From: Actinomycetota bacterium
GTDB taxonomy: Bacteria; Actinomycetota; Actinomycetes; S36-B12
Length of the DNA stretch: 64,000 nt
NCBI GenBank assembly: GCA_016870515.1
Contig: VGBL01000001.1
Span: forward strand, 1-64,000
Direction: 5' to 3'
Numbering within the stretch: the first letter of the stretch is position 1; each line of letters opens with the position of its first letter. This document shows positions 1 through 8,197 of the stretch, piece by piece. The translations under genes were made by a program, and so were the position numbers. A model generated the notes under the pieces. That model saw only the letters and a program-made list of their open reading frames with translations. It searched no databases and had not been told where the DNA came from.

Positions 1-1
1 C

Positions 2-394
2 AGCCCGGCGATCGCCACCTACGCAGCACGCAACTGGACCATCACGCTGGGTGATCCCCCCGGCTGCGGTCCGACGCCGACACCTACACCCACACCGACA
101 CCGACACCGACGCCCACACCGACACCTCTCCTCGTGCCCAATCAGCAAAACCTCGTCGGCGTGGTAGGGCGCCCCCTCGCATCAGCCGCCATGCAGGCAA
201 CCGGCTTCGGCGGCACGGTGACGTACGCCCTCTCGGGGGCGCCCCCGGCCGGCACGACGTTCAACACCTCCACCGGAGTCCTCTCCGGTACCCCAACCCA
301 GACGTGGAGTCAGACCTACGTGATCACGGCGACCGGCAGCACCTCAGGCAGTGCGACGGCGTCACTGACTGTCACGGTGGGGACGCCTTCGTAG
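2..394 (+). CDS. C-terminal part of a secreted Ig-like (putative Ig, He_PIG type) protein
   Basis: The frame is open from the window edge to a TAG, so only the C-terminus (about 130 residues) is visible. It has an N-terminal stretch ending in a Cys, then a Pro-Thr dipeptide linker of 19 residues. The final ~85 residues match the 'putative Ig' fold of bacterial surface proteins: 'GRPLASAAMQATGFGGTVTY', 'ALSGAPPAGTTFNTSTGVLS', then 'GTPTQTW'. Proteins of this kind are extracellular, and the PT linker is typical of secreted actinobacterial proteins. The upstream catalytic or binding domains lie outside the window, so no activity is assigned. It converges on the next gene with 31 bases between the stops. 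Confidence 0.75.
   Translation, partial: SPAIATYAARNWTITLGDPPGCGPTPTPTPTPTPTPTPTPTPLLVPNQQNLVGVVGRPLASAAMQATGFGGTVTYALSGAPPAGTTFNTSTGVLSGTPTQTWSQTYVITATGSTSGSATASLTVTVGTPS
71..127 (+). repeat. Pro-Thr dipeptide-coding repeat (linker)
   Basis: Nineteen consecutive codons alternate Pro and Thr (ccg/ccc/cct with aca/acg). They give a simple-sequence DNA repeat that encodes an extended, probably glycosylated linker between domains of the secreted protein. Confidence 0.8.
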
Positions 395-425
395 CGTCCG
401 ATGAGCTCGCGCACGGCCGCCGAAC

Positions 426-1976
426 TCACGTCGGCGGTGGCGCTGGCGGCGTCCACGGGCAGGAGAGATCGACAGCGGGCAGCTGACCTGAGATGAGGAA
501 GTCGCCGAGCGCGGTGTTGACGCACTCGGACTGCGCCAGCCCGAACGTGCCGTGCAGTCCTCCGACCAGGGTCACCATCCGCGAATTGCGATAGACGCGC
601 GCCATGTTGACCGACCACTGGTACGGCGTCTCACCGTCCCGCGTGCTCGCCGCGACCATGACGGGCACGTTCGGGCCATAGGCCTTGGGCCTGGGCACCG
701 GATGCGGCTTTGCCTTGTCGTATCCGTCGCACGTCGTCACCATGTCCATGCCGAGCGTGCCGCCGTAGAACGGCCCATTGCGCACGGCCCACGCCAACTG
801 CGATCGCTGCTCGGCGGGCGAGAGACGGTCCGCGAAGTCCTGGCACACCACCGCCGACCACAGGGACCCAACCGTGCCGGATGACGGACTTTGCAGGTCG
901 GGGCTCTCCAGCGCCTTGAGTGCCGACTGCTGGGCCACCCCCGTCCCGAAGATCGCGGCGTACGCCGTCGAGATGACCTGCTCCGCCACCGACCAGTCAC
1001 CGGATGGGTCGGTGTAGAACATCACGCTGTCATTGAGCACGTCGAGCACGTCCCACCGCGTGTAGACATCGCCGTTGGGCAGCTTCAGCGACTTGCGATC
1101 AAGCGATGCGATGACCGAGTAGTACTGATCGGCTGTCTCCGGGTTGGCATCGAGGAAGAAGCCGAGGGAGTGGTCCGGGGCGACCGCACTCTCGACCATG
1201 TCGTGCAGGTTCATCTGCGGATCCATGTTGCTGTCGAGCACAGCCGCGCGCACGCGCTCGGGGAAGAGCTGCAGATAGGTCGAGCCGAGCAAGGTGCCGT
1301 AGGACAGACCCCAGTAGTTGATCTGCTGTTCCCCAAGTGCTTGGCGTATCGCCTCGATGTCGTAGGCGTTGTCGAGCGTGCCGGCGTTCTCGATGATCGC
1401 GGCGTTGCGCTCGAAGCAGCGGGCATTCATGCGACGCACCTGGGGCATGCGCTCCTTGAGTACCTTGCTCCAGTCCACCGTGCCGGTCGCCGGCCGGGTG
1501 GGCTTGGGGATCTCGCAGCCCGGGCCCTTGATCGCCGGTGTCGACACACCGATGCCACGCGGATCCCAGGTGATGAAGTCGAAAGACTGGCGCACTGCCT
1601 CGGGCAGGAGGAAGGAGACGCTGGAGAGTTCAACCCCGCTCTGCCCCGGTCCTCCCGGATTCCACAGCAGCACGCCCTTGCGCTGGTCCGGCGTGCCGGA
1701 TGCGGGCAGCTTGATCAGTGCCAGCGTGACCTTCGCGCCCTTGGGCTTGGTCCGGTCAAGCGGTCGGACCAGGGTGGCGCACTGGAAGTATTGCTTCACC
1801 TGGGGGAAGACAGGCCACTTCGCGAAGGCTGTGTCCGCGCAGGTCTGCCAGTTGATTGTGCTCGACGCTGCTCCCGTGGTGGCAGTAGGCGCGGCAGACC
1901 CGGCCGCGGGAGCGGACAGGAGTGCCATCGCCACAGCGAGCGCAGATCCTGCAGTGAGGGTGCGACGCAGGTGCAT
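426..1976 (-). CDS. Secreted alpha/beta hydrolase, tripeptidyl-aminopeptidase (TAP)-like
   Basis: Encodes 516 residues starting with a Sec signal peptide (MHLRRTLTAGSALAVAMALL, Ala-rich cleavage region about residue 30). The alpha/beta hydrolase core shows the oxyanion segment 'WNPGGPGQSG', the 'WDPRGIGVS' segment and the nucleophile elbow 'GLSYG'. The C-terminus has the TAP-like lid/His segment ('GGLHGTFG'). Members of this SlpD/SlpE/TAP family release N-terminal peptides outside the cell and are related to proline iminopeptidase. The start is 12 bases after the stop of the semialdehyde dehydrogenase gene on the same strand, so it is probably the last gene of the hydroxyproline cluster and may supply Pro/Hyp-containing substrates. 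Substrate specificity is inferred from context only. Confidence 0.85.
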   Translation of the reverse strand: MHLRRTLTAGSALAVAMALLSAPAAGSAAPTATTGAASSTINWQTCADTAFAKWPVFPQVKQYFQCATLVRPLDRTKPKGAKVTLALIKLPASGTPDQRKGVLLWNPGGPGQSGVELSSVSFLLPEAVRQSFDFITWDPRGIGVSTPAIKGPGCEIPKPTRPATGTVDWSKVLKERMPQVRRMNARCFERNAAIIENAGTLDNAYDIEAIRQALGEQQINYWGLSYGTLLGSTYLQLFPERVRAAVLDSNMDPQMNLHDMVESAVAPDHSLGFFLDANPETADQYYSVIASLDRKSLKLPNGDVYTRWDVLDVLNDSVMFYTDPSGDWSVAEQVISTAYAAIFGTGVAQQSALKALESPDLQSPSSGTVGSLWSAVVCQDFADRLSPAEQRSQLAWAVRNGPFYGGTLGMDMVTTCDGYDKAKPHPVPRPKAYGPNVPVMVAASTRDGETPYQWSVNMARVYRNSRMVTLVGGLHGTFGLAQSECVNTALGDFLISGQLPAVDLSCPWTPPAPPPT

Positions 1977-1988
1977 GATGGTCTCCGA

Positions 1989-3440
1989 TCAGCCAGGATC
2001 GAGCACGCCGTCGACGCGACGGGGGATCCCCCAGGGATTGCCGTCACGCAGCGGCACCGGCAGCACCGCCTGGGGCATACCCTGCCACGTCACCGGCCGC
2101 AGGAATCGATCAACGGCGGAAGCGCCGACGCTCGTCGTCGCCGGAGCGGTCGTCGCGGGGAAGGGGCCACCGTGCTGCATCGACCACGTCACGGCGACGC
2201 CGGTCGGCCAGCCGTTCCACAGCACGCGCCCGGCGCGCGCGACGAGACGAGGCATGAGTTCGTCGACGATGGGCTCATCAGCGTTGCCGTGGATGCCCGC
2301 GGCGAGCAGACCGGGGAGCACGTCGGCCAGCGCGAGCATCTGCTTCGGGTCGTCATACTCCACCAGCAGCGACATCGGGCCGAAGCACTCTTCAAGCAGC
2401 TCCGGCGTCGCGATGACCTCGCTCGCGGGCACGGCCAAGAGTGTGGCGTGCACCGTGTCGGTCTCGGCGTCCCAGCCGCCGCCGCTCAGCACGTCGATCG
2501 ATGCCATATCGATGCGCTCGCTCACGCCGTGCAGGAAGGCGTCGCGGATGGGCTGCGTGAGCATGCCCTGCGCGGGTACGCCGCCGACCGCGGCGACGGC
2601 AGCCGAGCGCATGGCTTCATCGCGCGGGGCCACCAGCAAGCCGGGCTTGGTGCAGAACTGGCCCGCGCCGAGGGTGAAGGAGCCGACCCAGCCCTCCGCG
2701 ATCGAAGCGCCACGCTCCGCGGCCGCCTCCGGCGTGACAAAGATCGGATTGATGCTGCCGAGCTCGCCGTAGAAGGGGATGGGGCGCGGCCGGTCGGCCG
2801 CGAGCTTCGCGAGCGCAAGGCCACCGCGCTGGCTGCCGGTGAAGGCGACCGCCTCAATGCGGTCGTCCGTGACGAGGTCGATGCCGTCCTGCAATCCGTG
2901 CGACACCATCGTGAGTACGCCGCGCGGTGCGCCCACGTCAGCGAGGGCCTGCTGTGCGACCGCCATGATCGCGTCACTCAGGCGCGGGTGACCGGGATTG
3001 GGCTTGACCACGACGGTACAGCCGGCGGCCAGGGCAGCGGCCGTGTCGCCGCCGAGCGTGGAGAAGGCGAAGGGGAAGTTCGACGCGGCGAAGACCGCGA
3101 CAGGCCCCAGCGGGACATTCATACGCCGCAGGTCCGGGCGCGGCGGTGTCGCATCCGGCAGCGCCTTGTCCAGGACCACACCAAGGAATGCTCCATCGCG
3201 CACCACCTGTGCCATGAGGCGGAGCTGACCGGTCGTGCGACCGACCTCTCCGGTGAGCCGCTCGATCCCGAGTCGGCTCTCCTCGACCGCGATGGGCACG
3301 AGGTCGTCACGTGCTGCGTCGACCGCGTCCGCGATGGCCTCGAGCAGGCTCGCACGAGTCTGCAGATCCGTGTCGGCGTACCACTGTTGTGCTGCCTCGG
3401 CAGCCGCGCAGGCCTCGTCGACGCTCATCACCGTGCTCAT
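1989..3440 (-). CDS. 2,5-dioxovalerate (alpha-ketoglutarate semialdehyde) dehydrogenase, ALDH family
   Basis: A 483-residue NAD(P)-dependent aldehyde dehydrogenase. Visible catalytic positions are Asn121 in 'ASNFPFAFS', Glu226 in 'YGELGS' and the nucleophile Cys263 in 'GAGQFCTKPG'. The 'FAFSTLGGDTAAALAAGC' stretch is typical of the ketoglutarate semialdehyde dehydrogenase branch. It would oxidise the semialdehyde made by the neighbouring HPC deaminase to 2-oxoglutarate, the last step of hydroxyproline breakdown. The ATG at 3440 overlaps the TGA of the upstream reductase gene (ATGA), which fixes the start against the longer open frame reaching 3485. A succinate- or other semialdehyde dehydrogenase is the alternative, but the context is strong. 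Confidence 0.88.
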   Translation of the reverse strand: MSTVMSVDEACAAAEAAQQWYADTDLQTRASLLEAIADAVDAARDDLVPIAVEESRLGIERLTGEVGRTTGQLRLMAQVVRDGAFLGVVLDKALPDATPPRPDLRRMNVPLGPVAVFAASNFPFAFSTLGGDTAAALAAGCTVVVKPNPGHPRLSDAIMAVAQQALADVGAPRGVLTMVSHGLQDGIDLVTDDRIEAVAFTGSQRGGLALAKLAADRPRPIPFYGELGSINPIFVTPEAAAERGASIAEGWVGSFTLGAGQFCTKPGLLVAPRDEAMRSAAVAAVGGVPAQGMLTQPIRDAFLHGVSERIDMASIDVLSGGGWDAETDTVHATLLAVPASEVIATPELLEECFGPMSLLVEYDDPKQMLALADVLPGLLAAGIHGNADEPIVDELMPRLVARAGRVLWNGWPTGVAVTWSMQHGGPFPATTAPATTSVGASAVDRFLRPVTWQGMPQAVLPVPLRDGNPWGIPRRVDGVLDPG

Positions 3441-4375
3441 GCCACTCCCTCTGCGATGCGGGCGCTCACGACCGCGTCCTCCCATGCCATGCCCATGCTC
3501 TTGAAGACCCGCGACCCTGTCGCCGGGATGTCGACCGACCGTCGCGCGATCTCAGTGAGGTCGGCGGCAATGTCGTCGGGCGTCATCAGGCCCGCCGTGA
3601 TCGCGCACACGACGTCACCGGCCTCGCGCAGGGCCGACTCGCGCTCCTCCACGACGACGAATGATCGACCCACCAGTTCGCTGGGGAGCTCACAGCAGGT
3701 CGGCGAGTGGGTGCCGACGGCGACGGCTGCGACATCCCCGCGCGCATCCGCGGCACTGAAGAGCGCCGATGTGGCCGTGGTCGCGCAGACGACGATGCGC
3801 GCCTCACGCAGAGCCGATGCTGCGTTGTCCGTGCGGACGAGGTCGATGACGATATCGGGGTGACGCTCGCGCGCGGAGGCGAGCAGGGCCTCGGCCCGCT
3901 CGGGGCGCCGCGCGACGATGTTGACGTGGCGGATCGGCCACTCCGCGATGATCGCGTCGACGTGCGCGCGTGCCTGTGGGCCTGCGCCATAGACGACCAG
4001 GGTGTGGCAGTCGGGTTTGGCGATCGCGCGCAGCGCCACGATGCTCACCGCGGTCGTGCGCACGACGGTGAGCGCAGCGGCATCCATGACCACGGTCGGA
4101 GCGAGCGAGACCGAGTCGAAGACCACGTGCACACCCTTGATCCGCGGGTCGGGGCGATCCGCGTCGTGGTGGATAGTGACGAGCTTGACCGTCGGCGTGC
4201 CCGTGACGCGGCTCGGCATGAGGAGCATCTCGCCGGGAGGCAGGTCGACGAAGATGCGTGCCGGGTCCGGCTCGCCGGGCAAGCCCGCACGCAGGGCCTC
4301 CTCGAGCGCATCGGCACACTCGCTGACAGTGGCCGCCGCGTAGGTCGCCTGCTCGTCGAGGAATCGCACTCTCAC
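3437..4375 (-). CDS. Ornithine cyclodeaminase/mu-crystallin family reductase (candidate delta1-pyrroline-2-carboxylate reductase)
   Basis: Predicted 312 residues, from a GTG preceded at ideal distance by AGGA; the frame runs open further upstream but reads like noncoding DNA. The Rossmann segment 'TLVVYGAGPQARAHV' and the substrate-loop region 'PSRVTGTPTVKLVTIH' mark the ornithine cyclodeaminase/mu-crystallin family. Members reduce cyclic imines such as delta1-pyrroline-2-carboxylate, or make proline from ornithine. In proline/hydroxyproline clusters they usually act as Pyr2C reductase (LhpI type), returning D-proline- or 3-hydroxyproline-derived imine to L-proline. That role here is inference. 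It overlaps the aldehyde dehydrogenase gene by four bases, and its promoter must lie inside or near the broken toxin gene just upstream. Confidence 0.8.
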   Translation of the reverse strand: MRVRFLDEQATYAAATVSECADALEEALRAGLPGEPDPARIFVDLPPGEMLLMPSRVTGTPTVKLVTIHHDADRPDPRIKGVHVVFDSVSLAPTVVMDAAALTVVRTTAVSIVALRAIAKPDCHTLVVYGAGPQARAHVDAIIAEWPIRHVNIVARRPERAEALLASARERHPDIVIDLVRTDNAASALREARIVVCATTATSALFSAADARGDVAAVAVGTHSPTCCELPSELVGRSFVVVEERESALREAGDVVCAITAGLMTPDDIAADLTEIARRSVDIPATGSRVFKSMGMAWEDAVVSARIAEGVA

Positions 4376-4422
4376 GAGGACATCCTGTCGCCCCCTGTCA
4401 CCCTGCTTGGCAGCGGACCTCC

Positions 4423-5080
4423 TTCGATCACGACCACGTCCTTGTCGACCCCGACCAGCGATACGCGCAGGTACTACAAGCGGTGGAGGCGAGCGAGGGC
4501 TGGGCGACATCCGTCCACGCATCACGGCCACCCATGACCAACAGGGGCTCTCGACGGAGTGCCAGCTGGGCTTCGCAATCTGCGCCGCACTCGGCCGCTC
4601 GAGCCGACGTCCCTCGAGGTCTCTCCTGACATGGCCGTGGTGGCACCGACGCTGGACGAGATGCTTTAGGTCAAAGCCTACCTCGTCGTGCAGCGCGACG
4701 TCGTGCGCGACTACCTCGATGTGGTTGCTCTCGCTGATCACATGGGACTGGTGCACGCCGCTGAACTTCTCTGGGGCATAGACGACTACTACGACGACCG
4801 TTACGCGGTGAAGGGCTCGGTCCGCACGAGCCTCGTTCTCGTACTTGCCGCGCCCCGACCCCTAGACGTCGACGTCATTCGCGAGCTTCCTCGGTATCGC
4901 GGCCTGGACCCGAAGTGGCACGGCTGGTCGTCGGTCGTCGCCGCCTGCGAAGCACTTGCCCTCGAGGTGGCTGAGTCGTCAGCGCCGTCACGGTCCGCAA
5001 TGTGGTGGCTCCACCGAGTGACCCCGTCGACACATGGCCCTTCGAGGCGCTCGCCAAGACCCTTGAGAGCGGGCTCGTGA
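4423..5080 (+). pseudogene. Broken nucleotidyltransferase (AbiEii/AbiGii-like) toxin-type gene
   Basis: Protein-like sequence runs in two frames. From 4423 it reads 'FDHDHVLVDPDQRYAQVLQ' and 'EASEGWATSV'. At about 4535-4545 it must shift +1 to continue as 'LDGVPAGLRNLRRTRPLE', 'VAPTLDEML', then an in-frame TAG (4667-4669), then 'VKAYLVVQRDVVRDYLDVVA' and 'GLDPKWHGWSSVV'. This matches the C-terminal two-thirds of the actinobacterial nucleotidyltransferase family usually annotated AbiEii/AbiGii toxin, which is paired with a helix-turn-helix protein. The catalytic N-terminus is missing, so the gene carries a truncation, a frameshift and a nonsense codon. Family recall is from memory; the breakage is visible in the sequence. 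Confidence 0.6.
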
Positions 5081-5409
5081 CCGACTGGCAGCCCATCTTT
5101 GCCGCGATCCGGAGTCACCCGTGGGGCACCCTCAGTCGACGCGTGCAGCGCTGGATCCGTGTGTCGGAGGGCGATCCCGCCGCTCGCCTCTTCGCCATCG
5201 CCATCGAACGCGCTCGTCAGCGCGTCGAAGATGACGAACGCGCCGAGGTCGCACGCCAGGTTCGTGACGCCATCGCAGCCTCCGGGCTGAACGGCAGCGA
5301 CTTCGCCGCGAGCGTCGGCACATCGGCTTCGCGACTCAGCACCTTCGCCAACGGCCAGGTGGTTCCATCGGCCACGATGCTGCTGCGCATTCAGCGAGAG
5401 GTCCGCTAG
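5002..5409 (+). CDS. Helix-turn-helix (XRE-like) DNA-binding protein, antitoxin-type partner
   Basis: A 135-residue soluble protein. The C-terminal 45 residues ('VRDAIAASGLNGSDFAASV', 'GTSASRLSTFANGQVVPSA') form an XRE/Cro-type helix-turn-helix. The N-terminal part ('DWQPIFAAIRSHPWGTLSRR') is the conserved front end of the HTH proteins that sit next to AbiEii-like nucleotidyltransferases. The GTG start at 5002 lies inside the end of the broken toxin gene, as expected for a coupled pair. It looks intact and so may survive as an orphan regulator. Its stop overlaps the stop of the convergent dehydrogenase gene. The pair sits on the opposite strand in the middle of the hydroxyproline cluster. Confidence 0.72.
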   Translation: MVAPPSDPVDTWPFEALAKTLESGLVTDWQPIFAAIRSHPWGTLSRRVQRWIRVSEGDPAARLFAIAIERARQRVEDDERAEVARQVRDAIAASGLNGSDFAASVGTSASRLSTFANGQVVPSATMLLRIQREVR

Positions 5410-6794
5410 CTCTCGGCCGCGATCGCGCCGAGCGGCACGGGGACGGCGACCGGGCGATAGGAGCCGCCGATAAGCGAGGCTGCGGAGTCAAATCTGCACA
5501 GCGCGTCAACGGCGGGGGCGCAGATTCGCCCCTGGCACCAGCCCATACCAGCCCGGGTCAGCAGTTTCACCGACCGAGCATCGCGCGCGCCCAGGTCACT
5601 CACGGCCCCTCTCACCTTCGACGCACTGACCTCCTCACACCGGCAGACCAGTGTCTGGTCGTCGACGTCGTCCCGCCAGCCATCGCGCACCGGGAAGGCG
5701 AAGTGGAGGGCATCGGCGAACCTCCGGAGCTTGAGCACGTCTCGCATGCCGCGCGCGATGGCCGCATCAGACAGTGCGGCCTGGCGCCCGCATTGCTCCA
5801 CGGCAGCGACGCCGGCAATGAGACCCTCCATGCGCGCGAGATCGACGCCGCCGATCCCGGTGGTCTCCCCCGCCGCCATCAATGCGGGCACCGACGTGCG
5901 CTGTCGCTCGTCGACCTCCACCGCGAGTCCGCCGTCGGAGCCGATGCGCATGCGTGCACCCACCTGGCCCGCGAGGTCGGTCTGCGCGGTGAAGCCGTAG
6001 CCGATGGCGAGCGCATCGCACTCCCAGATGCGCTCCGACCCTGCGATGCCCCGCCAGTCGCCATCGACCCGCGAGATTGTCACCGACTCGAGGTGACCAG
6101 TGCCCGAGGCACGACGTACACGATGACGACGCAGATAGGGGACGCGCTTCTTCGCGAGTGCCGTGACGAATTTGGCGAGATCAGCCGACTTCCCGGCGGC
6201 TGGAAGCACCGACCACGCATGCCGGGCCAAGCCCACGGGATCGTTCGCCTCGACGACAGCGATGACATTGCCGCCCGCGGAGATCAGGGCATATGTGACG
6301 GCGAGGAGGAAGGGGCCGGTGCCTGCCACGACGATGCGCTGGCCCGGAAGCACGTCGCTGCCCTTGACGAGCGCCTGCGCTCCCCCGCCGGACATGACAC
6401 CCGGCAGCGTCCAGCCAGGGAAAGGCAGTTGCTTGTCGAAGGCGCCCGTCGCGATGACAACTGCGCGGGACTCAAGCACGTCGACGTCACCTCGGTGTCG
6501 GTCGTCACCGCGGGTGCGTACGACGAACCCAGAGTCGCGCCGTGCGAGCGAGTAGACGTAGGTGTCGAGTCGCCGATCGATCCCTCTGGCGACGACCAAC
6601 TCATCGAAGGCCCTGCGGAGTGCCTCGTAGGACAGCCCCGACCCGCTCTCGGGCGACTTCGCACCGCGGTAGTACTGGCCGCCCACAGCCGATCCGCTGT
6701 CGAGCAGGGTCACCGAGCAGCCCGAGCGGGCGGCAACCACTGCCGCCGCGATGCCGGCAACTCCCCCTCCCACGATGACGATGTCACTGGGCAT
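5406..6794 (-). CDS. D-hydroxyproline dehydrogenase, FAD/NAD(P)-binding subunit with BFD-like [2Fe-2S] tail
   Basis: Predicted 462 residues. The N-terminus is a Rossmann FAD site ('DIVIVGGGVAGIAAAVVAA'), followed by a central pyridine-nucleotide-disulfide oxidoreductase-like region ('IVVAGTGPFLLAV'). The C-terminal 80 residues carry a BFD-type iron-sulfur motif with Cys384, Cys386, Cys420 and Cys425. This is the alpha-subunit architecture of heteromeric hydroxyproline/opine dehydrogenases (HcnB/OoxA-like). With the next two genes it would oxidise cis-4-hydroxy-D-proline to delta1-pyrroline-4-hydroxy-2-carboxylate. The ATG at 6794 overlaps the ferredoxin-like gene by 11 bases. The frame extends to 6830 but the upstream residues are not conserved-looking. 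Confidence 0.87.
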   Translation of the reverse strand: MPSDIVIVGGGVAGIAAAVVAARSGCSVTLLDSGSAVGGQYYRGAKSPESGSGLSYEALRRAFDELVVARGIDRRLDTYVYSLARRDSGFVVRTRGDDRHRGDVDVLESRAVVIATGAFDKQLPFPGWTLPGVMSGGGAQALVKGSDVLPGQRIVVAGTGPFLLAVTYALISAGGNVIAVVEANDPVGLARHAWSVLPAAGKSADLAKFVTALAKKRVPYLRRHRVRRASGTGHLESVTISRVDGDWRGIAGSERIWECDALAIGYGFTAQTDLAGQVGARMRIGSDGGLAVEVDERQRTSVPALMAAGETTGIGGVDLARMEGLIAGVAAVEQCGRQAALSDAAIARGMRDVLKLRRFADALHFAFPVRDGWRDDVDDQTLVCRCEEVSASKVRGAVSDLGARDARSVKLLTRAGMGWCQGRICAPAVDALCRFDSAASLIGGSYRPVAVPVPLGAIAAES

Positions 6795-7053
6795 AGCCGG
6801 TGCCCTCCTGCGAGCGGAGATCGTCGCCATCTTCCACTCCGGTCATGCAGGCGCGCACGTTGGGCTCGCCATTTACGGTGATGAGGCAGTCGAAGCAGAC
6901 ACCGATACCGCAGAGGATCCCACGCGGCTGGTCGTCCACGCGCGTGCGTCGCCACGACAGGATTCCGTGGTCGATGAGGGCCGCGGCGATGGTCTGGCCG
7001 TCCCTGCCGGGGTATGGCGCGCCATCGAACCTAAACACGACCTCACGCGACAT
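6784..7053 (-). CDS. D-hydroxyproline dehydrogenase, small [2Fe-2S] subunit
   Basis: An 89-residue protein of the Fer2_4 (HcnA/OoxX-like) type. The cluster ligands are Cys48, Cys53, Cys56 and Cys69 ('GILCGIGVCFDCLITVNG' followed by 'RACMTG'). It passes electrons between the two flavin subunits encoded on either side. It overlaps both neighbours by 11 bases, a strong sign of co-translation and complex formation. The ATG at 7053 is chosen because the upstream in-frame extension is Arg-rich noncoding-type sequence lying over the neighbouring gene. Confidence 0.85.
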   Translation of the reverse strand: MSREVVFRFDGAPYPGRDGQTIAAALIDHGILSWRRTRVDDQPRGILCGIGVCFDCLITVNGEPNVRACMTGVEDGDDLRSQEGTGYAQ

Positions 7054-8197
7054 GGCTGGCCCCAAACCGCGCGGGTGAAAAGGGCGCGAGGTCGATCGAC
7101 GTCGACGCACCCGTGATCCACTGCGCGATGACATGGCCGGTCGCGGCACCCAGACCAACGCCCGCACCCTCATGACCACATGCGTGGAGGAGTCCGGGCA
7201 CGCGGGGATCGGGGCCGATCACTGGCAGGTGGTCGGGGCAGTAGGGCCGGAATCCGCCGTAGGTGCGCAGCAACTGCACCTCGGCGAGCAAGGGGAAGAT
7301 CTCGATCGCCTGCTTGGCCAGCCGGCCGAGGACGTGCCAGTCGAGGGTCTTGTCAAAGCCGACCCGCTCTCGGCTGGCACCGATGAGGATCGTGCCGGAG
7401 TGCGTCCCCTCGATCACGGCGGACGTCTCGAGCCCAGCGTTGTCGGAGGCGACATTCGCGACGTAGTCGGCGGCGTAGACCTTGTGACGCACGAGCGGGG
7501 GCAGTGGCTCGGTGACGAGGATGAATCCGCGCCGCGGCAGGATCGGTAGTTCAACGCCGGCCAGCGCGGCGATCTCCCCGCCCCAGGTGCCGGCGGCGTT
7601 GATGACGTGACGGGTGGAGATCACCCCCTGCGCCGTGCGTACGCCCGAGACCGCACCCGAGGCGTCGACGTCGATGCCGGTCACCGCGCAGTCGGTCATC
7701 AGCGTCGTGCGACCCGTCGCGCAAGCGGCCTCGATGATGTGAGCGGCAGCGAGCATGGGCTGCACCTGCATGTCCTGCGGATACAAGACGCCGCCGGCGA
7801 GGTCGCGGGAGATGCGCGGCTCATGGTCTGGCAGGTCGGTGGCCGCGACAGGCTCGGCGATCACGCCACAGGCACGCTGCTCATCGGCGAAGCGCAGGAG
7901 GTAGTCGAGGGTGTGCTGGTGAGTGGCGACCACGAGCCCGCCCTTGGGATCGAGCTCGAACGAATCACCCAGCGAGCCAGCCATCTGCGCCCAAAGCTCA
8001 CGGCTCAGCAGCGCAAGGTCGAGCTCGGGCCCCGGCTCCTTGTCGGAGACGAGGATATTGCCCTCGCCGCCCCCGGTCGTGCCTCCAGCGACGGCGCCGC
8101 GATCGACGACCACAACGGTGAGGCCCGCCTCGACGCAGGCACGCGCACAGCAGGCGCCCACCACTCCCGCACCGATGACGACGACGTCGGGATTCAC
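7043..8197 (-). CDS. D-hydroxyproline dehydrogenase, DAO-family FAD catalytic subunit
   Basis: A 384-residue FAD-dependent oxidoreductase of the D-amino-acid oxidase/glycine oxidase (DAO) family. The dinucleotide site is 'DVVVIGAGVVGACCARACVE' followed by a conserved acidic strand end ('VVVVDRG'). The C-terminal 'TYGGFRPYCPDHLPVIGPDP' and 'HACGHEGAGVGLG' are diagnostic of the family. It is the likely substrate-oxidising (beta) subunit of the heteromeric D-hydroxyproline dehydrogenase, acting with the FAD/BFD subunit and the [2Fe-2S] subunit. It may also accept D-proline. Its ATG overlaps the GntR stop (ATGA). Confidence 0.87.
   Translation of the reverse strand: MNPDVVVIGAGVVGACCARACVEAGLTVVVVDRGAVAGGTTGGGEGNILVSDKEPGPELDLALLSRELWAQMAGSLGDSFELDPKGGLVVATHQHTLDYLLRFADEQRACGVIAEPVAATDLPDHEPRISRDLAGGVLYPQDMQVQPMLAAAHIIEAACATGRTTLMTDCAVTGIDVDASGAVSGVRTAQGVISTRHVINAAGTWGGEIAALAGVELPILPRRGFILVTEPLPPLVRHKVYAADYVANVASDNAGLETSAVIEGTHSGTILIGASRERVGFDKTLDWHVLGRLAKQAIEIFPLLAEVQLLRTYGGFRPYCPDHLPVIGPDPRVPGLLHACGHEGAGVGLGAATGHVIAQWITGASTSIDLAPFSPARFGASHVA

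Noticed and set aside
3441-3485. Upstream extension of the aldehyde dehydrogenase (extra 15 residues)
   Set aside because: The added residues are Arg/Gly-rich and overlap the reductase gene; the ATGA overlap at 3440 is the better start.
891-3863. Very long plus-strand open frame opposite the peptidase and aldehyde dehydrogenase genes
   Set aside because: It is the antisense shadow of two well-supported genes in GC-rich DNA; its translation is Arg/His/Gly-rich with no family motif.
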